Shown here piece by piece: positions 55,489 to 63,528 of a stretch of DNA of 64,000 nucleotides. The DNA lies in contig OZ244898.1 in NCBI GenBank assembly GCA_965221585.1, positions 372,001-436,000 of the forward strand, read 5' to 3'. This DNA is from VXYK01 sp965221585 (GTDB lineage Bacteria > Actinomycetota > Acidimicrobiia > Acidimicrobiales > Aldehydirespiratoraceae). The notes under the pieces were generated by a model. That model did not search any database and was not told where the DNA came from. It saw only the letters and a program-made list of their open reading frames with translations. Position numbers and translations under genes: made by a program. Numbering within the stretch: position 1 is the first letter of the stretch; each line of letters begins with the position of its first letter.

Positions 55489-57549
55489 ATGACTATCACC
55501 GACAAACCCGTGACCGATGCGCCACTGGAGCTTGAGTCCGGTCAAGAAGCGATCGCGGAGCGACCGCTCGGCGTGCTCACCCGACCCCAGGGCGGTAGAG
55601 GCTGGCGGGACTGGTTGAGTACTGTCGACCACAAGAAGATCGGGATCATGTACGGCGTGTCCGCCATGGTCTTCTTCGTGGTGGGCGGTGTCGAGGCCCT
55701 GCTGATCCGCCTGCAGTTGGCGGTTCCCAACGGTGGGGTGCTCTCGGCCGACGTCTACAACCAGGTGTTCACCATGCACGGCGTCACCATGGTGTTCCTG
55801 TTCATCATGCCTCTGGCTGCGGCCTTTGCGAACTACTTGATTCCGCTGCAGATCGGCGCCCGCGACGTGGCCTTCCCGCGCCTCAACGCGCTGTCCTACT
55901 GGATCTGGCTGTCGGGCGCGATATTCCTCAACAGCTCCTGGATCGTGGGTGGAGGCGGTGCCGACTGCGGCTGGTTCTGCTACTCGCCCAACAGCGGCCT
56001 GACCTTCTCGCCCAGCCACGGCGTCGACTTCTATGCGATCGGGCTGCTGATCGCCGGTATCGCTTCGCTGGTCTCTGCCATCAACCTGATTGTCACCTGC
56101 CTCAACATGCGAGCACCAGGAATGGACCTGTTCCGCATGCCGGTACTCACCTGGATGCTGCTGATCACCCAGTTCCTGCTGTTGTTCGCGCTGCCGGTGA
56201 TCACCGTGGCGTTGTTCCTGCTGATGTTCGACCGATTGTTCGACGCCAGCTTCTTCAACCCGGACATGGGTGCCGATCCGTTGCTGTGGCAGCACCTCTT
56301 CTGGATATTCGGGCATCCGGAGGTCTACATCATCATTCTGCCTGCCTTCGGCGTCGTGTCCGAAGTGATCCCGACGTTCAGCCGCAAGCCGATCTTCGGC
56401 TACACGTTCATGGTGTTCTCGGGTATCGCCATCGGCTTCATGGGTTGGGGCGTCTGGGCCCACCACATGTTCGTCTCCGGCATCGGCCCGATCTCGGTGG
56501 CGGCGTTCTCACTGTCGACAATGTTCATCGCGGTGCCGACCGGCGTGAAGATACTGAACTGGATGGCCACGATGTGGGGCGGGCAGATCCGCTTCACAAC
56601 AGCCATGCTCTTCGCGGTCGGAACCGTCGCAATGTTCACTATCGGTGGTCTGTCGGGCGTCACGCACGCTATAGCTCCGGCCGACACGCAGCAGACCGAC
56701 ACCTACTACATCGTGGCCCACTTCCACTATGTGATCTTCGGTGGCGGTGTGCTCGGGTTGATCGGCGGCCTCTACTTCTGGTGGCCGAAGATCTTCGGCT
56801 ACATGCTCAACGAGCGACGCGGCAAGATCAACTTCTGGCTGATGCTCATCGGTTTCAACCTGACTTTCGGGCCGATGCACGTGCTCGGCCTGCAGGGGAT
56901 GAGCCGTCGTATCGACACCTACTCGGCCGGGTTCGGGTTCGAGTTCTGGAACATGGTGGCGACCATCGGCTCGTTCATCATCGCGGTCTCGGTTCTGGTC
57001 CTGTTCCACAATATTTGGAAGTCGAAGCGGGAGGCGGCCGATCTGCCGCCGCCCGGTCCTGATCCTTGGGATGCGCGGAGCCTCGAGTGGATGATTCCTT
57101 CGCCGGTTCCCGAGCACAACTTCGACGAAGTCCCGACCGTGGACGGGCTCGACGAGTGGTGGCACCGGAAGTACGGATTCGATGACAATGGCAAGGTCGT
57201 GCAGGTCGCCACGGTCGCCGAGGCAGCCCAGGACGGTTCGGCCAAGGGTGTGCACCTGCCTGCGCCGTCGTTCTGGCCGCTGGTGCTCGCAGTGGGTCTG
57301 CCGTTGATCGGTTATGGGCTGATCTTCAACCTGTGGTTGTGCGTCCCCGGTGGCTTGTTGGTCGGCATGGGAATTTACGCCTGGGCCCTGGAGCCTGTAG
57401 ATGACCCTGATGCGGCCCATGACCACCACGATGACGACCACGATGGCGACGACGACCACGACGATGATGATGGTGACGGAGACGACGACACCGCGAGCGC
57501 TACCGCTGACGCGGCTCCGGCTTCGCCCGGCGAAAGCGGAGGTGCCTGA
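55489..57549 (+). CDS. ctaD: Cytochrome c oxidase subunit I
   Basis: A 686-residue active subunit I. All ligands are present: FTMHGVTMVF (haem a), GHPEVYIIILPAFG (CuB His and crosslinked Tyr), AHHMFVSG (CuB) and AHFHYVIFGG (haem a3 and a). The proton-path residue region is FGPMHVLG. The C-terminus has a long acidic tail rich in His and Asp from about residue 635 (HDHHDDDHDGDDDHDDDDGD), ending with a repeat unit shared with the next gene. Start ATG 55489 is one base after the subunit II stop. Confidence 0.95.
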   Translation: MTITDKPVTDAPLELESGQEAIAERPLGVLTRPQGGRGWRDWLSTVDHKKIGIMYGVSAMVFFVVGGVEALLIRLQLAVPNGGVLSADVYNQVFTMHGVTMVFLFIMPLAAAFANYLIPLQIGARDVAFPRLNALSYWIWLSGAIFLNSSWIVGGGGADCGWFCYSPNSGLTFSPSHGVDFYAIGLLIAGIASLVSAINLIVTCLNMRAPGMDLFRMPVLTWMLLITQFLLLFALPVITVALFLLMFDRLFDASFFNPDMGADPLLWQHLFWIFGHPEVYIIILPAFGVVSEVIPTFSRKPIFGYTFMVFSGIAIGFMGWGVWAHHMFVSGIGPISVAAFSLSTMFIAVPTGVKILNWMATMWGGQIRFTTAMLFAVGTVAMFTIGGLSGVTHAIAPADTQQTDTYYIVAHFHYVIFGGGVLGLIGGLYFWWPKIFGYMLNERRGKINFWLMLIGFNLTFGPMHVLGLQGMSRRIDTYSAGFGFEFWNMVATIGSFIIAVSVLVLFHNIWKSKREAADLPPPGPDPWDARSLEWMIPSPVPEHNFDEVPTVDGLDEWWHRKYGFDDNGKVVQVATVAEAAQDGSAKGVHLPAPSFWPLVLAVGLPLIGYGLIFNLWLCVPGGLLVGMGIYAWALEPVDDPDAAHDHHDDDHDGDDDHDDDDGDGDDDTASATADAAPASPGESGGA

Positions 57550-57640
57550 TCATGACCACAGCAACCGAAGCTCCAGCTACGCCCGGCGACGACACCGCGA
57601 GCGCTACCGCTGACGCGGCTCCGGCTACGCCCGGCGAAAG
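57484..57640. repeat. 53-bp direct repeat across the subunit I / subunit III gene boundary
   Basis: 57484-57536, at the 3' end of ctaD, and 57588-57640, at the 5' end of the next gene, match at 52 of 53 positions. Both translate to DDTASATADAAPA followed by S or T and PGES, in their own frames. A shorter partial copy (GCTACGCCCGGCGA) lies at 57576. Such a repeat at the boundary of two genes is unusual and may come from duplication by slippage or recombination. Confidence 0.9.
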
Positions 57641-58238
57641 TACAGCGCCCGGCGATCACACAGATCACGGACCTTCTACCGGGATCTCCAACACCAAGCT
57701 GGCGATGTGGCTGTTCCTCGGCTCGGAATGTCTGCTCTTCGGTGGCCTGATCTCGACGTATCTCCTCTACAAGACAAGACGCGGCCCCGACAACCTGGCA
57801 ATCCCAACCGATGTCTTCGATATTCCGTTCACCTCGATCAGTTCGTTCGTGCTGCTGATGAGCTCGCTCACGATGGTGTTGGCCCTCTCGGCGCTCACCC
57901 GAGGCGACAACCACGGGGCACGGGTCTGGCTGCTGGCCACGAGCATGCTCGGCGGGGTGTTCATCGGCGGACAGGTGTACGAGTTCACCAGCTTCCTGCG
58001 TGAGGGAGTCGGCTTCACCAACAACCCGGCCTCTTCAGCGTTCTACGCGTTGACTGGGTTCCACGGGGTTCACGTCAGCCTCGGGATCGTGATGCTGATG
58101 TCCCTCTTCGTTGCGTCCTGGCAGGGCAAACTGCGGCCCGAACACTCTGAGACCGTTGAGATTGTCGGTCTTTATTGGCACTTTGTTGACGTGGTGTGGA
58201 TCTTCATCTTCACTGTCATCTATCTGGTTCCCGCCTAG
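57552..58238 (+). CDS. ctaE: Cytochrome c oxidase subunit III
   Basis: A 228-residue subunit III with an added Ala/Pro/Asp-rich N-terminal tail (about 45 residues, carrying PGDHTDHGPS). The core starts about NTKLAMWLFLGSECLLFGG and keeps GFHGVHVSLGIVML and GLYWHFVDVVWIFIF, with conserved Glu and His. Five helices. Start ATG 57552 lies two bases after the ctaD stop. Confidence 0.92.
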   Translation: MTTATEAPATPGDDTASATADAAPATPGESTAPGDHTDHGPSTGISNTKLAMWLFLGSECLLFGGLISTYLLYKTRRGPDNLAIPTDVFDIPFTSISSFVLLMSSLTMVLALSALTRGDNHGARVWLLATSMLGGVFIGGQVYEFTSFLREGVGFTNNPASSAFYALTGFHGVHVSLGIVMLMSLFVASWQGKLRPEHSETVEIVGLYWHFVDVVWIFIFTVIYLVPA

Positions 58239-58255
58239 AGGGTTTGGAGGAGCGC

Positions 58256-58603
58256 ATGAGCACGACCACCACCGAACACGAAGGCACCACCGACACGGAG
58301 CCAGACACCGAGCACGAAGGGCACGAGCACCCTTCGGACTGGGCCTACGTCAAGATCGCGCTGATCCTGGCGGTCATCACCGCGGTCGAGGTGTTCACCT
58401 ACTTCGAATCGGTGTTCAACTGGGGGAGTTTCCTGATCCCGTCGCTGCTGCTGATGATGGTCGTCAAGTTCTGGCTCGTGGCCACCTGGTTCATGCATCT
58501 GAAGTTCGACAATCCGATCTTCTACAAGATGTTTGTCGGGGGCTTGGTTCTCGCTGTGGGCGTATACATCGCGACGCTCACGGCCTTCGAGTTCTGGGCG
58601 TGA
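58256..58603 (+). CDS. ctaF: Cytochrome c oxidase subunit IV
   Basis: A 115-residue prokaryotic subunit IV with three helices. It starts MSTTTTEHEGTTDTEPDTEH after TTTGGAGGAGCGC. The His/Glu/Asp-rich N-terminus (EHEGHEHPSDW) is followed by KIALILAVITAVEVFTYF, LLLMMVVKFWLVATWFMHL and a last helix. Such subunits stabilise assembly. Confidence 0.86.
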   Translation: MSTTTTEHEGTTDTEPDTEHEGHEHPSDWAYVKIALILAVITAVEVFTYFESVFNWGSFLIPSLLLMMVVKFWLVATWFMHLKFDNPIFYKMFVGGLVLAVGVYIATLTAFEFWA

Positions 58604-58608
58604 TCTGA

Positions 58609-59556
58609 ATGGACGGGCCTTGGGAGTTCGAGGCCCATCCAGCCGTCTGGCTGCTGATCGCGGGGATCGTCGCGCTCGGCTACTACGCGGTGCGCCACAT
58701 CGGTCCGATGGTGGTGCCCGACGGGCAGGAGATCGTAACGAAACGACAGAAACGCTGCTTCGCGCTTGCGGTGTTCCTGCTGTGGGTCGCGGCGGACTGG
58801 CCAATGCACGACATCGCCGAGGAGTACCTCTACTCGGTTCACATGGCTCAACATCTGCTGATCGCCTTCATCGTTCCGCCGCTCTTCCTGCTGGCGATGC
58901 CGGAGTGGTTGGCCCGATTGATCGTGGTAGACGGTGGCGCGGTCTCGCGGGTGTTGCGGGTCCTCACCCGGCCGATCCTCGCCGCGGTCATCTTCAATGC
59001 GCTGCAGATCCTCTCGCACTGGGGAGCGGTGGTGAACCTGTCGGTCGAGAACGGAGTGTTTCACTACACCATTCATCTTGCGGTGTTCTTCTCGGCGTTG
59101 TTGATGTGGTTCTGCGTGGTGGGCCCGCTCCCGGAACTGCAGATAAGCGAACCCGCCAAGATGGTGTACCTGTTCGCCAGTTCGATAGTGCCGACGGTGC
59201 CCGCAGGATGGTTGACGTTCGCTGAAGGCGTCGTCTACTCGGCTTATGACCATGCCGACCCGTTGTGGGGAATCTCTCCCACCGACGATCAACAAGCCGC
59301 CGGCGCCGTGATGAAAGTCGTCGGAGGCTTCTACCTCTGGGCGCTGATAACGATCCGTTACTTCCGGTTCACCTCTGGACGCCGCGAAAGGGATCTGGTG
59401 GCTCGGCGTACTCGCAAACAACCCACCCCGAACCGGGAGCGCTCTGGTTCCTACGCGCTCACGCCCGATTTAACGTTCGACACCGATCTGACTTTCGACG
59501 ACGTGCAACGGGCGTTCGATGAGAACCCCGAACCCCGACGCGAAGCTCCCAGTTGA
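58609..59556 (+). CDS. ctaG: CtaG-like cytochrome oxidase assembly protein (caa3_CtaG family)
   Basis: A 315-residue membrane protein. Helices include HPAVWLLIAGIVALGYYAV and YLYSVHMAQHLLIAFIVPPL, with His residues in VHMAQHLL and HWGAVVNL, typical of caa3_CtaG (PF09678). The family is needed for copper insertion into the caa3 oxidase. The C-terminal 50 residues are cytosolic, charged and low-complexity. It closes the oxidase run six bases after subunit IV. Confidence 0.87.
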   Translation: MDGPWEFEAHPAVWLLIAGIVALGYYAVRHIGPMVVPDGQEIVTKRQKRCFALAVFLLWVAADWPMHDIAEEYLYSVHMAQHLLIAFIVPPLFLLAMPEWLARLIVVDGGAVSRVLRVLTRPILAAVIFNALQILSHWGAVVNLSVENGVFHYTIHLAVFFSALLMWFCVVGPLPELQISEPAKMVYLFASSIVPTVPAGWLTFAEGVVYSAYDHADPLWGISPTDDQQAAGAVMKVVGGFYLWALITIRYFRFTSGRRERDLVARRTRKQPTPNRERSGSYALTPDLTFDTDLTFDDVQRAFDENPEPRREAPS

Positions 59557-59611
59557 TCCTGCTGGAGAATTCTGACGGAACGGCGCTGATCGGGCGCTAC
59601 CGTCAACGGCC

Positions 59612-60901
59612 ATGCTCGACATCAAGCTGATCCGTGCCGACCCCGAAGCGGTCAAGACGGCGATTGCGCGCCGCGGAGAGCCGACCTCGTCGATCGACGA
59701 GATCGTGAAGATCGACGCGCGGCTGCGGGCCGTCTCCACCGAGCGCGACGAGATACGTTCCGAGATTCGGCAGACCTCCAAGCAGGTTGGTGCCCTGCAC
59801 GCCGAGGGCAGGGCCGACGAGGCAAAGGCTCTGGCCGATCACAGTCGATCACTGGGGACCAGCGAGAAAGCCCTGGACGAGCAGTGCGAGCAGTTGGCAG
59901 CCGAGCTGCGGGATCTTCTTCTCAACGTCAGCAACATGCCATCGCCCGATGCCCCCGACGGGTTCACCGAAGAGGGCAACGTCGAAGTCCGGAACTCTGG
60001 TTACGACCGCAATACCTTCGCCGATCATCAGAAGGTTCCGCACTGGGAGATCGGCGAACAGCTCGGAATCCTCGACGTCGACCGCGCAGTGCGACTCTCG
60101 GGCTCGATGTTCGTGATGTACCGAGGCGACGGAGCGCGACTCTTGCGAGCGCTGATCGCCTACGGCCTCGAACGCAACCGTGACGCCTTCGAGGAGGTGC
60201 GGCCGCCCACCCTGGTCAAGTCCGACACCATGATCGGCAGCGGCCACCTGCCGAAATTCGCTGACGACGCCTACCACATCGAACGCGACGACCTCTGGGC
60301 GATCCCCACCTCCGAGGTCTCGTTGACTTCGATGTTCGGCGGAGAGGTCCTCGACGAGGACGAACTGCCGTTGAGGCTTATGGCCCACACGTCGTGCTAT
60401 CGCCGTGAGGCCGGCGCAGCTGGCCGTGACACGCGGGGTCTGTTGCGGGTGCATGAGTTCGACAAGGTCGAGATGTATGCGTTCTGCACTCCCGAGCAGG
60501 GCCACGACATGCACATGGAGATCCTCGACCGTGCCGAGAGCGCTATCCGCGACCTCGGGTTGGTCCATCGGGTGCTTGATCTGGCGTGTGGTGACATCAG
60601 CGGGGCGGGCACGCGCACCTTCGACATCGAAGTGTTCGCGCCCGGCGCTGATCGCTGGCTCGAGGTCTCATCCGTTTCGTGGTGCACCGACTACCAGACC
60701 CGCCGAGCCAATATCCGCTACCGGTCCGAGGGCACCAAGGGCACCCAGTTCCTCCACAGCCTCAACGGTTCAGCCTTGGCGGTCCCCCGTGTCTGGGCCG
60801 GGATCGTTGAGACCTACCGCCAACCCGACGGTTCGATCGAACTGCCCGAGGCCCTGCACCCCTACCTCAACGGCCTCACCAAAATCGAGCCAAGGAGCTG
60901 A
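59612..60901 (+). CDS. serS: Seryl-tRNA synthetase
   Basis: A 429-residue class II synthetase. Start MLDIKLIRADPEAVKTAIAR. The long N-terminal coiled-coil arm (KIDARLRAVSTERDEIRSEI onward) is followed by motif 2 in AHTSCYRREAGAAGRDTRGL and motif 3 in NGSALAVPRVWAGIVETYRQ. Charges tRNA-Ser with serine and tRNA-Sec where present. It is separated from ctaG by 55 bases and from the next gene by three, so downstream co-transcription is likely. Confidence 0.96.
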   Translation: MLDIKLIRADPEAVKTAIARRGEPTSSIDEIVKIDARLRAVSTERDEIRSEIRQTSKQVGALHAEGRADEAKALADHSRSLGTSEKALDEQCEQLAAELRDLLLNVSNMPSPDAPDGFTEEGNVEVRNSGYDRNTFADHQKVPHWEIGEQLGILDVDRAVRLSGSMFVMYRGDGARLLRALIAYGLERNRDAFEEVRPPTLVKSDTMIGSGHLPKFADDAYHIERDDLWAIPTSEVSLTSMFGGEVLDEDELPLRLMAHTSCYRREAGAAGRDTRGLLRVHEFDKVEMYAFCTPEQGHDMHMEILDRAESAIRDLGLVHRVLDLACGDISGAGTRTFDIEVFAPGADRWLEVSSVSWCTDYQTRRANIRYRSEGTKGTQFLHSLNGSALAVPRVWAGIVETYRQPDGSIELPEALHPYLNGLTKIEPRS

Positions 60902-60904
60902 CCC

Positions 60905-61513
60905 ATGAAAGGTGCCGAAGGGTCCGCCATGCCGAAGGGTCCGCAATCCAGGACGCTCGCCTCCGGAGTGTTCGCCTTCGAGGGCGATCCCGAGGTCGAC
61001 CTGCGGAAGAGATACTCGGTTCGTCCCGTCTTGCAGTTCCTGAGCGACCTCGAAGTCTTGAAGTACATCTATCGCGACATCGGCACTCCTGAGGAACTCG
61101 AGTTCTACGTCAGGAAGTGGACGCAGGCGAAGTACAGCGAGTACCAGGTCGGCTACTTCAGCTTCCACGGAAGTCCAGGTGCGCTCTGGTTTCCCGACGG
61201 TCGCAGCGCGGGCATATCGCTGGACGACCTTGCCGACTGGATCAATGGACGGGCAAAGGACCGGATCATCCATTTCGGCGCGTGTTCCGTGATGAGACTC
61301 GGCGACCGAAGGCTCAGAGAATTTCGCGAGACAACCGGAGCGCGCGCCGTCACGGGTTATCGGACCGACGTTGACTGGCTGGAAGCGATGGCCTTCGACG
61401 CGCTCATGCTCGGAGTGTTGGGCCAATACCGGCAGATCCACCATGCCGAGAATCGCCTGTGCAAGATCGCCGGCGACCTGTGGGATCACCTCGGGGCAGT
61501 GATCATCCGTTGA
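60905..61513 (+). CDS. Small CHAT/caspase-like protein, uncharacterised
   Basis: A 202-residue protein, start ATG 60905 three bases after serS. It has a His-Gly in VGYFSFHGSPGALWFPDG (about 80-98) and a Cys in RIIHFGACSVMRLGD (about 120-135). These are the positions of the catalytic His and Cys in the CHAT/caspase fold, and the beta strands around them fit. No other domain is seen. The fold call is from pattern only. If right, it is a compact orphan protease. Substrate, regulator and partner are unknown. Confidence 0.55.
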   Translation: MKGAEGSAMPKGPQSRTLASGVFAFEGDPEVDLRKRYSVRPVLQFLSDLEVLKYIYRDIGTPEELEFYVRKWTQAKYSEYQVGYFSFHGSPGALWFPDGRSAGISLDDLADWINGRAKDRIIHFGACSVMRLGDRRLREFRETTGARAVTGYRTDVDWLEAMAFDALMLGVLGQYRQIHHAENRLCKIAGDLWDHLGAVIIR

Positions 61514-61603
61514 TCCCCGGCTTGTACTTCACGCAGCAGTGTGGGATGAGTTGGCCACCCGGCGGCGGACACTGCAGCCAGCAACCCTGATTGGTGGAGG
61601 CTC

Positions 61604-61640
61604 AGATATCTAGGTATCTTGCACCCTCACCACCTAGGTG
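61604..61640. promoter_or_regulatory. Two palindromic sites upstream of the RHH gene
   Basis: AGATATCTAGGTATCT (61604-61619) is a near-perfect palindrome and CACCTAGGTG (61631-61640) is perfect. They share a CTAGG core and are 11 bases apart, 38 bases before the RHH gene start. RHH proteins bind such paired sites, so autoregulation is likely. Confidence 0.6.
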
Positions 61641-61677
61641 TATTCTTGTGATCAGGACACCGCCACAGGAGGGCCGG

Positions 61678-61905
61678 ATGGCACCGCAACGAGACACCAA
61701 GAGCATGACATTGCGGATCGACGAGAAACTCGCAGAGAGGGTACGGACGATTGCGGAGGTCGAGGACACCACCGTGAGCGACGTCATTCGAGATGCGCTG
61801 GCCGAGCATGTCGAGCGCCGGCGCCGCGATCCAGAGTTTCAAGCGATGCTTGAGCGCAACCTTCGCCGTCATGAGGAGCTGCTGAGCCTGCTCGCGGACG
61901 GCTGA
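61678..61905 (+). CDS. Ribbon-helix-helix (CopG/Arc-type) transcriptional regulator
   Basis: A 75-residue protein. Strand and helix pattern KSMTLRIDEKLAERVRTIAE then TTVSDVIRDALAEHVERRRR are RHH. Start ATG 61678 follows AGGAGG. It resembles antitoxin-type RHH proteins, but no toxin gene follows it. The next region holds only a decayed frame on the other strand. It may be a lone regulator or an orphan antitoxin. Confidence 0.82.
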   Translation: MAPQRDTKSMTLRIDEKLAERVRTIAEVEDTTVSDVIRDALAEHVERRRRDPEFQAMLERNLRRHEELLSLLADG

Positions 61906-61941
61906 AGTGATACAACCTCTTGCCCTAGGGCGACACGACCG

Positions 61942-62139
61942 TCACGACATGGTTGTGGTGTGTGGATTGCCTGGAGTGGTAGGGCGGGACTCGCTCTCGG
62001 CGTACTCGTGCTCGCGTTGTGTCAAGTAGCCGTCTGCTTCCGAGAGCAGATCCTGCGCGTCGGGCCGCTCCATGAACTAGTCGTGCAGTTCCGCGATCGG
62101 GCGCAAGTCCAAGTCTCGGCGGCGTCGGAACAAGCCCAT
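61942..62139 (-). pseudogene. Short reading frame interrupted by TAG, possibly a decayed small gene
   Basis: From ATG 62139 the frame reads MGLFRRRRDLDLRPIAELHD, then TAG at 62077, then continues in the same frame from ATG 62073 as MERPDAQDLLSEADGYL and on to TGA 61942. Both halves have protein-like composition, which suggests one gene broken by a nonsense change. No homologue is recognised and the call is weak. Confidence 0.35.
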
Positions 62140-62171
62140 AATTCGACGCTAACAGCTTCGCGGTGCCGGCT

Positions 62172-62492
62172 TCAGGACAGTGAGATGGCCAACCAAGCGG
62201 CGGTTACGGCGCAGACGAGGGTGAGTGAACCGTAGGCGAGGGCGCGGGTGCGGGAACGGGGCCACATCTCCATGAGTTCTCCGGCCAAGGCCGAGAAGGT
62301 CGTGAACGCACCGAGGCCGCCGATACCGACGACGACCATTGCATCCGAACCGGCCGCGTGGAGCAGGCCGAAAGCGAAAGACCCGGCAATGTTGGCGACG
62401 AAGGTTCCCTGCGGTGACCCGAACCGAGCGCCAAGCTGCCAGCGGGCCAGCGTGCCGATCAGAGCGACCGCAGCGAATGCCATCGCGGTCAT
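62172..62492 (-). CDS. crcB: Fluoride ion channel CrcB, subunit 1
   Basis: A 106-residue four-helix membrane protein. Family motif GTFVANIAGSFAFGLL (Asn lining the pore) is present, then GGLGAFTTFSALAGEL with the conserved Thr-Phe-Ser. CrcB (Fluc) channels export fluoride as antiparallel dimers. Start ATG 62492 overlaps the other CrcB gene by four bases, so the two probably form a heterodimer. Confidence 0.92.
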   Translation of the reverse strand: MTAMAFAAVALIGTLARWQLGARFGSPQGTFVANIAGSFAFGLLHAAGSDAMVVVGIGGLGAFTTFSALAGELMEMWPRSRTRALAYGSLTLVCAVTAAWLAISLS

Positions 62493-62866
62493 GAGCGCCT
62501 GCTCTCCAACTGGATGCCCAGGCGGCTACCGGCAAAGACCGCGATCAACCCGACGCCGACCGTGACCGTTGTGAAACCGAAAGCGTCAGCGAACTGACCG
62601 TGGTCGATGCGCTCAGCAATCTCCGCAGCCAGCGTGGAGAAAGTCGTCAGCGAACCGCAGAAACCGACACCGACGCAGAGCCTGACCGATGAGTGCGCCT
62701 TGTGGGTGCGCAGAAGGATCCCCAGAATGAACGCGCCCGCGCTGTTGACGACCAGCAGAGTCGCCAATGGGTCGTTGATCGTCTCGGTCACGGCCCATCG
62801 CAGCAGCGCACCGGCGATCCCCGCCCCAGCCAACCCCGCGATTGCAACAAACCGACTAGCGCTCAC
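62489..62866 (-). CDS. crcB: Fluoride ion channel CrcB, subunit 2
   Basis: A 125-residue CrcB from GTG 62866 (VSASRFVAIAGLAGAGIAG). The open frame to TTG 62890 is less likely. Pore motifs LLVVNSAGAFILGIL and GFCGSLTTFSTLAAEIAE match. It is upstream of the first copy in a coupled pair. It is divergent from pdxH with only 23 bases between starts, too short to hold a fluoride riboswitch. Confidence 0.9.
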   Translation of the reverse strand: MSASRFVAIAGLAGAGIAGALLRWAVTETINDPLATLLVVNSAGAFILGILLRTHKAHSSVRLCVGVGFCGSLTTFSTLAAEIAERIDHGQFADAFGFTTVTVGVGLIAVFAGSRLGIQLESRRS

Positions 62867-62889
62867 GCCGCAAACAGTAGGCTCCAGCA

Positions 62890-63522
62890 ATGGCGATGGC
62901 CGCGATGCGTGAGGAGTTCGGACGCATTGGACTCGATGTGTCCGACGTTGCCGACGATCCCATAACCCAGTTCCATGCCTGGTTCGACGACTGGCTACAG
63001 GTCAACCCCCACATCGCCGACACCATGGTCCTGTCGACCGTCGACGCCGACGGTTGGCCGGACGCCCGGGCCGTTCTGTTGAAAGGAGTCGACAGCCGCG
63101 GGTTCGTCTTCTACACCAACCGCCACTCGGCCAAGGGACGCCAACTCGAAGTCAACGGCCGTGCAGCCCTGACGATGGTGTGGCGCGAGATCGAGCGGCA
63201 GGTACGTGTCGTCGGCGAGGTCAGCCAGGTTCCCGAATCGGAGTCAGACGCCTATTTCGCGAGCCGTCCCCGCGGCGCGCAGATCGGTGCTTGTGCCAGC
63301 GACCAGTCCGAAGTCCTGCCCTCGCGGGCCGTGCTTGAAGCCCGGGTCGCTGAACTCGAAGCGCAGCACCCCGATGAAATCCCGAGACCACCCCACTGGG
63401 GCGGGTACCTAATCACTCCGCATCGAGTCGAGTTCTGGCAGGGCCGCCCGGACCGCCTCCACGACCGGGTCCGTTACCGTCGTCAGGGAGACGGTTGGGT
63501 GATTGAACGCCTCGCTCCCTGA
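62890..63522 (+). CDS. pdxH: Pyridoxamine 5'-phosphate oxidase
   Basis: A 210-residue FMN enzyme making pyridoxal phosphate. FMN-binding segments are PDARAVLLKGVDSRGFVFYT and SAKGRQLEVNGRAALTMVW. Conserved SRPRGAQIGACASDQSE and the PHWGGYLITPHRVEFWQG signature near the C-terminus are clear. Start ATG 62890 (MAMAAMREEFGRIGL) is divergent from the crcB pair. Confidence 0.95.
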   Translation: MAMAAMREEFGRIGLDVSDVADDPITQFHAWFDDWLQVNPHIADTMVLSTVDADGWPDARAVLLKGVDSRGFVFYTNRHSAKGRQLEVNGRAALTMVWREIERQVRVVGEVSQVPESESDAYFASRPRGAQIGACASDQSEVLPSRAVLEARVAELEAQHPDEIPRPPHWGGYLITPHRVEFWQGRPDRLHDRVRYRRQGDGWVIERLAP

Positions 63523-63528
63523 CCCCGG

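Noticed and set aside
61960..62235. A 91-residue plus-strand open frame starting MWIAWSGRAGLALG
   Set aside because: Weak codon pattern, overlaps crcB and the decayed frame on the other strand, no ribosome site.
62867..62889. Fluoride riboswitch before crcB
   Set aside because: Only 23 bases separate crcB from the divergent pdxH start, too short for a crcB motif RNA.
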